Below, one piece after another: positions 16,027 through 25,254 of a DNA stretch of 64,000 bases. The position numbers and the translations under genes are program-made. The notes under the pieces are model-generated. The model was not told where the DNA came from, made no database searches, and was given only the letters and a program-made list of their open reading frames with translations. How positions within the stretch are numbered: the stretch's first letter is position 1; the number at the start of each line of letters is the position of its first letter. Source of the DNA: Brenneria corticis. GTDB taxonomy: Bacteria > Pseudomonadota > Gammaproteobacteria > Enterobacterales > Enterobacteriaceae. Where the stretch lies: NCBI RefSeq assembly GCF_003115855.1, contig NZ_KZ819093.1:1-64000 (forward strand), read 5' to 3'.

Positions 16027-18333
16027 TTATAGCATAGTGAAACGCCGGCTTTTAACCCGCTGCGAATCCAGACCGATAAACACATCATATTCACCGGGCT
16101 CGACGACCTGCTGCATACGGGCGTTGTAGAATGTCAGCGCGTCCCGATCGATAGGGAAACTGAGGGTGCGCGTTTCTCCCGGACGCAGCATCACTTTTTG
16201 GAAACCGCGCAGCTCTTTCACCGGACGGCTGACGGATGCCACCACATCATGCAAATACATCTGCACCACGGTCTCGCCGGCCCGATCGCCGGTGTTTTTC
16301 ACCGTAACGCTGGCCGTTACCACGCCGTTGCGCGGCATGGTCCGGCTGGACAAGCGCACGTCCGATACGCTGAAAGTGGTATAGCTCAGGCCGTAACCAA
16401 ACGGATAGAGCGGCCCGTTGGCTTCGTCATAATAGTGCGAGGTGTACTTGCCGGGATTTTCCGGCGTATAGGGACGGCCGGACGGCAAATGGTTATAGTA
16501 GATGGGAATTTGACCGACGGAGCGCGGGAAGGACATCGGCAGCTTGCCGGACGGGTTATAGTCGCCGAACAGCACGTCCGCAATCGCGTTGCCCCCTTCC
16601 GTTCCGCTGAACCAGGTTTCCAGCAGCGCGTCCGCCTGTTGATCCTCACGCACCAGCGCCAGCGGGCGACCGTTCATCAGCACCAGCACCAGCGGCTTGC
16701 CGGTGGCTTTCAGTGCCGCAATCAGGTCGCGCTGACTTTGCGGCAGGTCGATATTGGAACGGCTGGAGGCTTCGTGCGCCATGCCCGCCGCTTCCCCCAC
16801 CACCGCAACCACCACGTCGGCCTGCCGCGCCGCCCGCACCGCTTCGTCGATCATTACCTGCGGCGGGCGTTTATCCACCTGAACCGCCTCTTCATACAGA
16901 TTAAGGAAATCAATAATCCCCTGGTGATTGCTGATATTGGCGCCTTTGGCGTACAAAATCCCGGCGTTGCCGCCCACCGCGTTCCTGATGCCCTGATAAA
17001 CCGTGATGGTCTGCCGGGTGACGCCGGCGGCGGACCAGCTTCCCATGGTATCGCGCTTGCTGTCGGCCAGCGGCCCGACCACGGCGATCGTCCCCTGCTT
17101 TTTCAGCGGCAGCGTCTGCAGGCGGTTTTTCAGCAGCACCAGACTCTTGCGCGCCACTTCACGCGCTTGCAGCCGGTGTAAGCGGCTTTCCGCGTTGGTA
17201 TCGACCGGATCGGCGTCCGCCGGCCCCAGGTGGCGATACGGGTCCTGGAACAGCCCCATATCATATTTAACGTTCAGCACCTGGCGGCAGGCTTCATCGA
17301 TTTCCCGCTCGCTCACCGCGCCGCTTTTCACCAGTTCGGGCAGATAGCGGATAAAATATTCATCGCTCATGCTCATGCCGACGCCGGATTTCAGAGCCAG
17401 AAGGGAAGCATCGCGCGGGTTGCCGGCCACGCCGTGCTTAATCAGCTCCTTAATCGCCCCGTGATCGGTAATGGTGATCCCTTTAAACTGCCACTGGTCG
17501 CGCAGAATATCTTTCAGCAGCCAGCTGTTGCTCGTCGCCGGCGTACCGTTAATCGAATTCAGCGCCACCATCACCCCGCCGCTGCCCGCATCGATCGCCG
17601 CTTTATAGGGCGGCATATAATCCTGAAACATACGCTGCGGGCTCATATCCACGGTGTTATAATCGCGCCCGCCTTCCACCGCGCCGTAAAGCGCGTAGTG
17701 CTTCACGCTGGTCATCAGGGAGTGACGCGCCGTCAGGTCGTCGCCCTGGAAAGCCTTTACCACCACGCCGGCTATCTTGCCGGTTAGCCAGGTATCCTCG
17801 CCGAAGCCTTCGGATACCCGTCCCCAGCGCGGGTCGCGGGTAATATCCACCATCGGCGCCCAGGTCATATTCAGGCCGTCCTCCGTGGCTTCATAGGCGG
17901 CGATACGCCCGCTCAGGGCGATGGCGTCCATATCCCAGCTGGATGCCAGCCCCAGCGCGATAGGGAAAATGGTGCGCTGGCCGTGCACCACGTCGTAGGC
18001 GAAAAACAGAGGGATTTTCAGGCGGCTAAGCTGCATCACCTGATCCTGCATGGCGCGGATATCGGGCCGCGTGACGGTATTGAAAATCGCCCCGACCTGA
18101 CCGTTCCTGATCATCTCGCGAATGGCCTCTTTCGGATTATCCGCCCCGACGCTGATCAGCCTGAGCTGGCCGATTTTTTCGTTTAGCGTCATTTTCCCTA
18201 TTAAATCAGAGACAAAGGCATCACGCTGCTGGTGTGACGGCGTCACATATGGCGGTGCGGAGGCGGTTTCCTGAGCGAATAGCGGATTACAGGCAAGTCC
18301 AATAGCGATAGTCAGTGAAGTAAGCCATTTCAT
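16027..18333 (-). CDS. bglX: Periplasmic beta-glucosidase BglX
   Basis: BglX is a glycoside hydrolase family 3 enzyme that releases glucose from beta-glucosides in the periplasm. The 768-residue product opens with a signal peptide (MKWLTSLTIAIGLACNPLFA). The catalytic aspartate is in KGITITDHGAIKEL (about residue 290). The GH3 C-domain contains VVAVVGEAAGMAHEASSR and a fibronectin-like end (VTASVTVKNTGDRAGETVVQMYL). The length matches E. coli BglX (765). Confidence 0.95.
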   Translation of the reverse strand: MKWLTSLTIAIGLACNPLFAQETASAPPYVTPSHQQRDAFVSDLIGKMTLNEKIGQLRLISVGADNPKEAIREMIRNGQVGAIFNTVTRPDIRAMQDQVMQLSRLKIPLFFAYDVVHGQRTIFPIALGLASSWDMDAIALSGRIAAYEATEDGLNMTWAPMVDITRDPRWGRVSEGFGEDTWLTGKIAGVVVKAFQGDDLTARHSLMTSVKHYALYGAVEGGRDYNTVDMSPQRMFQDYMPPYKAAIDAGSGGVMVALNSINGTPATSNSWLLKDILRDQWQFKGITITDHGAIKELIKHGVAGNPRDASLLALKSGVGMSMSDEYFIRYLPELVKSGAVSEREIDEACRQVLNVKYDMGLFQDPYRHLGPADADPVDTNAESRLHRLQAREVARKSLVLLKNRLQTLPLKKQGTIAVVGPLADSKRDTMGSWSAAGVTRQTITVYQGIRNAVGGNAGILYAKGANISNHQGIIDFLNLYEEAVQVDKRPPQVMIDEAVRAARQADVVVAVVGEAAGMAHEASSRSNIDLPQSQRDLIAALKATGKPLVLVLMNGRPLALVREDQQADALLETWFSGTEGGNAIADVLFGDYNPSGKLPMSFPRSVGQIPIYYNHLPSGRPYTPENPGKYTSHYYDEANGPLYPFGYGLSYTTFSVSDVRLSSRTMPRNGVVTASVTVKNTGDRAGETVVQMYLHDVVASVSRPVKELRGFQKVMLRPGETRTLSFPIDRDALTFYNARMQQVVEPGEYDVFIGLDSQRVKSRRFTML

Positions 18334-18653
18334 TCTTTATACAAGACCCCATCAATCCAGGCATCAGGACAGGTTACTGAGGCGCAAGACAGGTTTGAAG
18401 ATAAATCGGCCAAGGCGCCATAAAATCCGGCGGTGTGAAAACGCATAATGGATTCTCCGCCCGCCGCGCCTATGCACTCGAATACACAGCGCGTAATCAT
18501 AGTGTATTTATTTACCTTTGATTGAGTAAAAACTGCAAAAATAATGCGATTCGTTGCACAGCAGACACATTCTCCCCATGAATTTGGCGCGCCGGATGAC
18601 CTCCGGCGAATTTCGTGCTAATGCTAATGTTCTGATAATAAGGAGCCTAAGAT
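18334..18653. other. Intergenic gap between bglX and GST genes
   Basis: This 320-base stretch separates two divergent genes and must carry both promoters. A reading frame at 18508-18759 on the minus strand overlaps the GST gene and has no ribosome site or protein-like character. I see no repeat or RNA gene here. Confidence 0.5.
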
Positions 18654-19340
18654 ATGTATCAGCTGTATATCGCCAATAAAAACTACTCCTCCTGGTCGCT
18701 GCGCCCCTGGGTATTGCTACAGGCGCTATCCATTCCTTTTGCCGAGAAGCTGGTGACATTCGTCTCCGCCGGGGCGAATCCCGCCTTTAAAGCCTTTTCC
18801 CCTTCGGCGAAAGTGCCCTGCCTGATTGACGGCGACACCACCGTCTGGGACTCCCTGGCGATAACCGAATACCTCGCCGAGCGGCATAAGGAAGTGTGGC
18901 CCGCCGATACCAAAGCCCGGGCCTGGGCGCGCTGCGCCGCGGCGGAAATGCATTCCGGCTTTAACGCCCTGCGCGGCAGCTGCGCCATGAGCTGCGGCGT
19001 AAAAGTCAAAATACACGATATCACCCCGGCTTTGAGCAACGATTTAAAACGGCTTAACGAGCTGTGGCTGGAAGGCTTAACCCGCTTCGGCGGCCCGTTT
19101 CTGGCGGGGAAGGATTTTTCCGCCGTGGACGCCTTTTTTGCTCCGGTGGTATTTCGTATTCGCACCTACCAGTTGCCGGTGGCGCCGCAAGCCGCGGCCT
19201 ACTGCCGGCATATGCTCGCCCAGCCGGCCATGCGGCGCTGGCTGGAAGATGCGCTGGCGGAAACCTGGCGTGAGTCGGAGCATGAAGAGGATGTCGCCCG
19301 CGCCGGGGAGATTATCGAGGATTTACGGGCCGGCGGCTGA
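18654..19340 (+). CDS. Glutathione S-transferase family protein
   Basis: The 228-residue protein has the GST thioredoxin-fold N-domain: YIANKNYSSWSLRPWVLL (glutathione-site serine region), FSPSAKVPCLIDGD with the cis-proline and WDSLAITEYLAE. The alpha-helical C-domain includes FSAVDAFFAPVVFRIRTY. It resembles the E. coli YfcF-type cytosolic GSTs. TAAGGAGCC ends about nine bases before the ATG. Its physiological substrate is unknown. Confidence 0.88.
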   Translation: MYQLYIANKNYSSWSLRPWVLLQALSIPFAEKLVTFVSAGANPAFKAFSPSAKVPCLIDGDTTVWDSLAITEYLAERHKEVWPADTKARAWARCAAAEMHSGFNALRGSCAMSCGVKVKIHDITPALSNDLKRLNELWLEGLTRFGGPFLAGKDFSAVDAFFAPVVFRIRTYQLPVAPQAAAYCRHMLAQPAMRRWLEDALAETWRESEHEEDVARAGEIIEDLRAGG

Positions 19341-19400
19341 TGAATAAGGTCCTGAGTCAGAGCCTTACGATTGCAAATCTCACCGCCGCCGCGCCGGCGG

Positions 19401-20357
19401 TTACTCTATCCCCGCGCTATCGGCGCTTGCCATGGCCTGAGGCTGCCGCGAAGCCAGCGCCTTCTGTTTTTTGTAGCTTAACGCGGCGGTGGGAACCGCG
19501 CTGATCTTACCGGTTTCCATCCATTTGCGCAGCCGGCTGGCGTCGGCGAAATGGGTGTATTTGCCAAACGCATCCAGCACCACCAGCGCCACCGGGCGCT
19601 GATTAATCACGGTGCGCATCACCAGGCAGTGCCCGGCCTGATTAGTGAACCCCGTTTTGGTCAGCTGAATATTCCAGTCCGGCTTATACACCAGGTGGTT
19701 GGTATTACGGAACGGCAGGACGTACGCCGGATGGGAAAACGTCACCATTTTCTCATGGGTGGTGCTGAGCTGGCTGAGTAAAGGATATTGTTTGCTGGCG
19801 ATAAGCAACCGGGTAAGGTCGCGCGCGGTGGAAACGTTATGGATAGACAACCCGGTAGGCTCCACATAGCGCGTATGCTTCATCCCCAATGCCCGCGCCT
19901 TGGCGTTCATGGCGGCGATAAAGGCGCGATAACCGCCGGGATAGTGGTGCGCCAGGCTGGCGGCGGCGCGGTTTTCCGACGACATCAGCGCCAGCAGCAG
20001 CATATCGCGGCGGTTGATTTCGCTGTTCAGACGCACGCGAGAATACACCCCTTTCATTTCCTCCGTCTGGCTGATATCAACGGCGAGCACCTCGTCCAAC
20101 GGCTGATTGGCGTCCAGCACCACCAGCGCCGTCATCAGTTTGGTCACCGAGGCGATGGGGACCACCACGTCCGGATTAGTGGAATAGAGGATGCGGTTAT
20201 CGCGTAAATCCACCACCATGGCGCTGCCGGAGGCGATTTCCTGCTGCGCGGCAATCGCCGCTTTGGCGGGAGATTGCGCCAATACCGGCGGAATAACCAG
20301 CATATTGGTTGACAACAACAGCATACCAAACAAAGAGAGCCTGAATTTTTTATTCAT
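19401..20357 (-). CDS. pbpG: D-alanyl-D-alanine endopeptidase, PBP7
   Basis: PbpG cleaves DD-crosslinks in peptidoglycan in the periplasm. The 318-residue protein has a signal peptide (MNKKFRLSLFGMLLLSTNML...VLAQ) and the three penicillin-binding motifs: SVTK (about residue 70), SEN (about residue 127) and KTG (about residue 234). The length is near E. coli PBP7 (310). A GC-rich inverted repeat (ACCGCCG/CGGCGGT, 19382-19401) touches the stop codon and may act as its terminator. Confidence 0.94.
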   Translation of the reverse strand: MNKKFRLSLFGMLLLSTNMLVIPPVLAQSPAKAAIAAQQEIASGSAMVVDLRDNRILYSTNPDVVVPIASVTKLMTALVVLDANQPLDEVLAVDISQTEEMKGVYSRVRLNSEINRRDMLLLALMSSENRAAASLAHHYPGGYRAFIAAMNAKARALGMKHTRYVEPTGLSIHNVSTARDLTRLLIASKQYPLLSQLSTTHEKMVTFSHPAYVLPFRNTNHLVYKPDWNIQLTKTGFTNQAGHCLVMRTVINQRPVALVVLDAFGKYTHFADASRLRKWMETGKISAVPTAALSYKKQKALASRQPQAMASADSAGIE

Positions 20358-20494
20358 TATTCAACTGCTTAAACAGTATTCTGTTAAATGGGAAGAGAGA
20401 GACCGGCAAATTATAATTTACCGCCGTTCGCCGCGCACCCAGGCAATGGAAAAACCTTTGTGACAAAGTTTAACAAGCCCTGCGGCTCTCTCCT

Positions 20495-21013
20495 TTAACC
20501 GTGGCGCACCGGCACGTTGCGCATCTGGTTTAGCAGACGAATGCCGATGCCGCTGAAGATCCCCGCCGTTATTCCCCCGGCGGCGCCGGACAGCGCACAG
20601 AACAGGACGCTGTTCGCCAGCTCCGGGAACCTTGCCAGCTGCATGGAAAAATAGAACCGCAGACCAAAGGTCAACAGCATTAACGCCAGCGGCACAGACG
20701 ATCCGGCGCGCTCGAAGCGGCGGATCTCCCCCCGGTAAACGCCGGCGCTTTTCCCCAACCGCCATCCCAGGCCCAAGCCGATTATCAGCGCCAGCAAAAA
20801 GCCGCCGGCCGCGGCTTCAACCATCGCCAACGTATGGAAAATCGCGGCGACGCCCCAGCACAGAAAAACCATCGGCAGCACCAGCAGGCGGCTCAGGGAC
20901 TGTTGCCTCGGTCGCCGGGCTTTCATCCCGGCATAAAGCAGATAGGCCAGCGCCATCCACACCCACAAAGGGGTATGGCGGATGATGACCAGATAGTTTT
21001 CCATAACATTCAT
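20495..21013 (-). CDS. Polytopic membrane protein, DUF6622-like
   Basis: The 172-residue protein has about five hydrophobic segments: HTPLWVWMALAYLLYAGMKA at the start, then LLVLPMVFLCWGVAAIF, AAGGFLLALIIGLGLGW, PLALMLLTFGLRFYF and a glycine-rich final segment (SGAAGGITAGIFSGIG). I recognise it only as a family of uncharacterised inner-membrane proteins. The first ATG (21013) and one three codons later are both possible, with weak ribosome sites. No neighbour suggests a function. Confidence 0.7.
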   Translation of the reverse strand: MNVMENYLVIIRHTPLWVWMALAYLLYAGMKARRPRQQSLSRLLVLPMVFLCWGVAAIFHTLAMVEAAAGGFLLALIIGLGLGWRLGKSAGVYRGEIRRFERAGSSVPLALMLLTFGLRFYFSMQLARFPELANSVLFCALSGAAGGITAGIFSGIGIRLLNQMRNVPVRHG

Positions 21014-21051
21014 TTACTCATGATAAAAACACCTGGGGCGCATAATACCGC

Positions 21052-21660
21052 TCAGTGCAGGATCATCATACCCGCCAGGATCATTAATCCGCTGCCGACC
21101 GCGCGGTTAATCCAGGCGTAGCCGCGGTTGATCTTCTCCTGAAGCGCGGGCGTGGTCAGGAATAACGCCACCAAAGCGAACCAGGCAAAATGCGCCAGCG
21201 ACATAAAAGCGCCGTAGCCCAGTTGATACAGCAACGGCGTTTGCGGGTTGACCACCTGTAAAAAAGTGCTTAATACGAACAGGGTGGTTTTCGGATTTAA
21301 CGCGTTGGTAAAAAATCCCTGCCGAAAATAACGCCAGCCGCCGAACGTCTGATTGGTTATCACGGCGGCGTCCCTACCCGGTCTGGTATCGGTAAACGTT
21401 TTATAGCCAAGATACAGCAGATAGGCCGCGCCCAGATATTTGATCAGCGTATAGAGTTGCGGCGTCTGGCTCATGATGGCCGCCACCCCCAACAGGGTAT
21501 AGGCGACGTGCAGCAGTACGCCCACGGCAATGCCCGACGCCGTCAGTATGCCCGCCTTTCTTCCGCCGGTTAAACTGTTGCGCGTCACCATGGCGAAATC
21601 CGCCCCCGGACTGATTACCGCCAGACAGGTAATCGCCATCACCGCTAAAAACTCCACCAT
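21052..21660 (-). CDS. LysE/RhtB-family exporter
   Basis: The 202-residue membrane protein has the family opening FLAVMAITCLAVISPGADFAMVTRNSL and the mid helix GFFTNALNPKTTLFVLSTFL. It is a second LysE-type amino acid exporter in this window and is divergent from a LysR regulator 113 bases away, a typical arrangement (LysG-LysE, ArgP-ArgO). The substrate is unknown. Confidence 0.86.
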   Translation of the reverse strand: MVEFLAVMAITCLAVISPGADFAMVTRNSLTGGRKAGILTASGIAVGVLLHVAYTLLGVAAIMSQTPQLYTLIKYLGAAYLLYLGYKTFTDTRPGRDAAVITNQTFGGWRYFRQGFFTNALNPKTTLFVLSTFLQVVNPQTPLLYQLGYGAFMSLAHFAWFALVALFLTTPALQEKINRGYAWINRAVGSGLMILAGMMILH

Positions 21661-21773
21661 ATCGTCCTTTATCCTCAGTCAGTTATGCATAATGCGCAGG
21701 TAAAGTAATAAGTGGAAACGGCGCGCGGGAAAATCGATAATAACTCACATCCATCTGTGACGAGCGTTCACCA

Positions 21774-22664
21774 ATGACGAAAAAACTCCCGCCGCTCAAT
21801 CTGTTGCATACCTTTGACGTGGTGGGCAAACGCCTGAGCATGACCGAAGCCGCGCGGGATTTGCACCTCACCCACGGCGCGATCAGTAAACAGATTAAAG
21901 CGCTGGAGGCTCATCTGGGTTTCCCTTTGATTGAACGCGACGGCAGAGGCATTCGCCTGACGGCGCAAGGACGCGAACTGCACCCGGCGTGCAGCCGCGC
22001 CGTGGCGCTGGTTTCCGCCGCCATCGACAAACTCTCGTCGCAACCCGATGCGCCGCTGACGGTGTCCTGCGAGCCTACGCTGTGCATGCGCTTCCTTATT
22101 CCCCGCCTTCCGGCTTTTAAGCAGGCGCACCCGGACATCGATATTCATCTGCTGGCGGCCGGAGGCAATATCGACCTGGCGCAGAGCCGGGTCGATATGG
22201 CGCTGCGGCGGGATGATTTCGTCTTTGACGAGCGCTATTTTTCACAGCGGATTATCGCGGAATATACCGCCCCCGTCTGTTCGATACGCCAGGAGCATAG
22301 TGAAAGGCTGAGCACCTATTTGCATACCGCATCGCGTCCCGACGCCTGGAAAATCTGGCAGGCGCAGGCGTCGTTGCCGCGGGACCATCAGGCTGCGCAG
22401 CATCGCTATTTTGAACATTTTTATCTGACGTTGCAGGCGGCCGAAAGCGGGCTGGGCGTCGCCATCGCCTCGTTGTTTATGGTCGAACAGGAATTAACCG
22501 ATGGCCGTCTGGCGACGCTGGCGCCATTTCAGCCGGACGGCAGCCAGTACATTCTTCTGTCGGCCCGCCCTATCGACGGCGATCGCCGCTATCAGGCATT
22601 CCGCGACTGGCTGATTGCGGAAATGGCGGACGTCGAGCGGCGTTTCAGCGGTCTGAAAACCTGA
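21774..22664 (+). CDS. LysR-family regulator, GcvA-like
   Basis: The 296-residue protein has a winged helix-turn-helix at residues about 8-65 (MTEAARDLHLTHGAISKQIKALE) and a periplasmic-binding-like effector domain. The opening PPLNLLHTFDVVGKRLSMTEAA resembles the GcvA/AmpR branch. It is divergent from the LysE-type exporter and most likely activates it when the exported amino acid accumulates. The ATG is preceded by only a weak ribosome site. Confidence 0.88.
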   Translation: MTKKLPPLNLLHTFDVVGKRLSMTEAARDLHLTHGAISKQIKALEAHLGFPLIERDGRGIRLTAQGRELHPACSRAVALVSAAIDKLSSQPDAPLTVSCEPTLCMRFLIPRLPAFKQAHPDIDIHLLAAGGNIDLAQSRVDMALRRDDFVFDERYFSQRIIAEYTAPVCSIRQEHSERLSTYLHTASRPDAWKIWQAQASLPRDHQAAQHRYFEHFYLTLQAAESGLGVAIASLFMVEQELTDGRLATLAPFQPDGSQYILLSARPIDGDRRYQAFRDWLIAEMADVERRFSGLKT

Positions 22665-22676
22665 AAAACAGGGAAA

Positions 22677-22704
22677 ACCGGATAGCGTTCACCGCCTATC
22701 CGGT
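22677..22704 (-). terminator. Terminator of the peptide transporter operon
   Basis: ACCGGATAG (22677-22685) and CTATCCGGT (22696-22704) form a perfect 9-bp stem with a ten-base loop. Reading leftward it is followed by TTTTCCC. It lies just after the stop of the binding-protein gene at 22725 and between convergent genes. Confidence 0.65.
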
Positions 22705-22724
22705 ATCCCTCAGACGGCGATCTA

Positions 22725-24239
22725 TCACTCTTTTACCGCGTCCTCCAGGAAGAAGCGCCCAAGCGGATTCTGATAAAACCCTTTGATATTCTTCCGGCTG
22801 ACGTTGCGGTAGGGGCTGTAGTAAAGATCGATCCAGTTAACGTCGGCCTTGGCCGTTTTCTGCAAATCGATATACATCTGTTCGCGTTTCCTCGGGTCCA
22901 TCTCGACGCGGGCCGCCGCCACCAGCGCTTTCACCTTGTCATTACGGTAGTGGGTCATGTAGTTGTTATTGGCGTCATGCCCCAGCACAAAGGTGGTTTT
23001 CTGATCGGGGTCGAGAATATCGTTGGTCCAGTACATCACGGAGATGTCGTATTCACCCGCCACCAGCATATCCCAGCTCTGACTTGGATCGACCTTTTGC
23101 AACCTGACCGTTATCCCGGCCCGGGCCAATTGCTGTTGCAATAGGATAGCTATCTGCTCATCGACCTCGTCACCGGCGTTCACCACGTAGTTCAGCGAGA
23201 GTCCGCCGGCGCCGGCGTCCGCCAGCATCTTTTTCGCCTTTTCGGGATCGTAAGGGCGGCGCAGATTATCGGCATAGTGATAAAGCGCGCCGACCGGAAC
23301 ATAAGAGTTCGCCACGCTGCCATAGCCGAACGTCACCGTCTTGACGATGGCATCCTTATCAATGGCGAAATCCAGCGCCTGGCGCACTTCCGCTTTCGCC
23401 AGCGCGCCGCGGGCATGATTTATCAGCAGGTGATCTTCCCGCGTGGAGCGATCCAGTTCGACGGTCAGGTTAGGATCCTTCTGCAACGAGGCGATGCGTG
23501 AAAACGGCACCGACAGCGCGGCATCCAGTTCGCCGGCCTGCACTTTGAGCATCCGGGTATTGTCATCCGGCAGCGTCAGCCACTCCACGCCATCCAGACT
23601 GACGCTGTCGGCCTGCCAGAAGTGAGGGTTCTTCACCAGTACCACTTTCTCGCCGCGCGTCCATTCCTTGACGCTGAAGGCGCCGGAACCCACGGGTTTT
23701 TCCGCAAAGGCCTCTTCGCCTTCCGCCATCAACGCTTTCTCTGAAATAACCGACGCATTGGGCAGCGCCAGTTGCGACAGAAATGGCGCCGAAGGTGATT
23801 TCAGCGTGATCGTCAGCGTATGCGGATCGGTCGCTTCGGCTTTCTCGATAATACTGTAGGAATCGCGCCACAGCGACTCGCTGTTATCACGGATGCGCAG
23901 CAGGCTGAAGGCCGCATCGCCGGCGCTGACCGGCGTACCGTCGGAGAATTTGGCATCGCGGATTTTCAGGGTGTATACCTTGCCATCGTCAGACACCGTC
24001 CAGCTTTCCGCCAGTCCGGGCTCCAGTTTGGTTCCACTCCTATCCACCCGCACCAGCGGATCGAATACATTCGAGAATACCCAGTTATCGGCGTTCTGCG
24101 CCGACTTGATCGGATCGAAAGTGGTGCTGTCCTCACGGCGGCCGATGGTCAGGATCCCTGCCGCCTGCGCCATTTCACCGACGGCGCTTAGCGCCAGCAG
24201 CAGCCCGGCAGCGGCAATATTATAATGTTTTTGCTTCAT
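22725..24239 (-). CDS. Peptide ABC transporter substrate-binding protein
   Basis: The 504-residue protein is a family 5 solute-binding protein (DppA/OppA fold). It has a signal peptide (MKQKHYNIAAAGLLLALSAVGEMAQA) and the family pattern LEPGLAESWTVSDDGKVYTLK. I start it at 24239, where GAGGGAAA precedes the ATG. It is the last gene of a five-part importer, an unusual position since the binding protein is commonly first. The neighbouring LuxR solo and proline iminopeptidase suggest that it binds a short peptide or a plant amide compound; that is inference from family context. Confidence 0.88.
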   Translation of the reverse strand: MKQKHYNIAAAGLLLALSAVGEMAQAAGILTIGRREDSTTFDPIKSAQNADNWVFSNVFDPLVRVDRSGTKLEPGLAESWTVSDDGKVYTLKIRDAKFSDGTPVSAGDAAFSLLRIRDNSESLWRDSYSIIEKAEATDPHTLTITLKSPSAPFLSQLALPNASVISEKALMAEGEEAFAEKPVGSGAFSVKEWTRGEKVVLVKNPHFWQADSVSLDGVEWLTLPDDNTRMLKVQAGELDAALSVPFSRIASLQKDPNLTVELDRSTREDHLLINHARGALAKAEVRQALDFAIDKDAIVKTVTFGYGSVANSYVPVGALYHYADNLRRPYDPEKAKKMLADAGAGGLSLNYVVNAGDEVDEQIAILLQQQLARAGITVRLQKVDPSQSWDMLVAGEYDISVMYWTNDILDPDQKTTFVLGHDANNNYMTHYRNDKVKALVAAARVEMDPRKREQMYIDLQKTAKADVNWIDLYYSPYRNVSRKNIKGFYQNPLGRFFLEDAVKE

Positions 24240-24255
24240 TTCGTTTTCCCTCAGT

Positions 24256-25254
24256 CTACGGATAAACCCAGACGCCATCACGCCGATTCAGCGTGCAGGC
24301 GAAGGCATGCTCGGCACAATGCCGCATTTCAGGCGCCGCGCCCTGACGGCACGACGGTAGAGCATAGGGGCAGCGGGGATGAAAGGCGCATCCGGCCGGC
24401 AGCGCGACGGGACTCGGCGGCTCCCCCGGCAACGGGTTGACGGGCAGCGGCCGTTCGGGGTCGATCTCAGGTATGGCCGCCACCAGCGCAGCGGTATAGG
24501 GGTGAAGCGGCAGGGTAAAGACGGCTTCGGTCGGCCCCTCCTCCACAATCCGCCCCAGATACATCACCGCCACCCGATCGCACAGGCGGCGCACAATCGC
24601 CAGATCGTGGGCGATAAACAAGACGGCCAGCCCCATTTTTTCGCGCAGATCCATCAGCAGATTGATAATCTGCCCCTGAATGGAAACATCCAGCGCCGCC
24701 ACGCATTCATCGGCGACGATCAGCCGTGGCTCCAGCGCCAGCGCGCGCGCAATCCCCGCCCGCTGGCACTGGCCGCCGCTTAGTCCCTGCGGACGCCGAT
24801 CCGCCTGTTCAGGCCGCAACCCCACCAGCGTCAGCAGTTCGCTTACCCGTGCGGCCACGGCCGACGGCGGGACCTTTCGATGCACCCGCAAGACTTCGGC
24901 GATGCTCTCGCCGATGGTCTGGCGCGGATTCAGCGATGAGAACGGATCCTGAAAAATCATCGCCGTTTGTCGGCGCAGCCGGGCAATATCGCTTTTCAGA
25001 CCGCCGGTAATCAGGTGTCCGTCAAAGCGCACCCGACCCGCGCTGGGCGTTTCCAGATGCAGGATCGCCCGTCCCAGCGTGCTCTTGCCGCTGCCGGACT
25101 CGCCGACCAGACCAAAGGTCTCCCCGGCATGGATATGCAAAGAGACGTGGTTCACCGCCTGTAAACGGCGTTTTCGCAAGCCGAAGCCGCCGGCAACGGG
25201 GAACGTGACCGACAGGTCGTCAATATCCAGTAGCGGGTGGGATTTACTGACCAT
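24256..25254 (-). CDS. Peptide ABC transporter ATP-binding protein, DppF/OppF type
   Basis: The 332-residue ATPase shows Walker A GESGSGKST, signature LSGGQCQRAGIARAL and Walker B LIVADECVAALD. Two features are mildly unusual: LSGGQCQR has C where most have Q, and Walker B has EC for EP. The C-terminal oligopeptide extension with CAFHPRCPYALPSC is present, where several cysteines can hold an iron-sulfur cluster in this family. I start at 25254, where GGGAGGGATA precedes the ATG; it overlaps the upstream ATPase gene by 11 bases. Confidence 0.9.
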   Translation of the reverse strand: MVSKSHPLLDIDDLSVTFPVAGGFGLRKRRLQAVNHVSLHIHAGETFGLVGESGSGKSTLGRAILHLETPSAGRVRFDGHLITGGLKSDIARLRRQTAMIFQDPFSSLNPRQTIGESIAEVLRVHRKVPPSAVAARVSELLTLVGLRPEQADRRPQGLSGGQCQRAGIARALALEPRLIVADECVAALDVSIQGQIINLLMDLREKMGLAVLFIAHDLAIVRRLCDRVAVMYLGRIVEEGPTEAVFTLPLHPYTAALVAAIPEIDPERPLPVNPLPGEPPSPVALPAGCAFHPRCPYALPSCRQGAAPEMRHCAEHAFACTLNRRDGVWVYP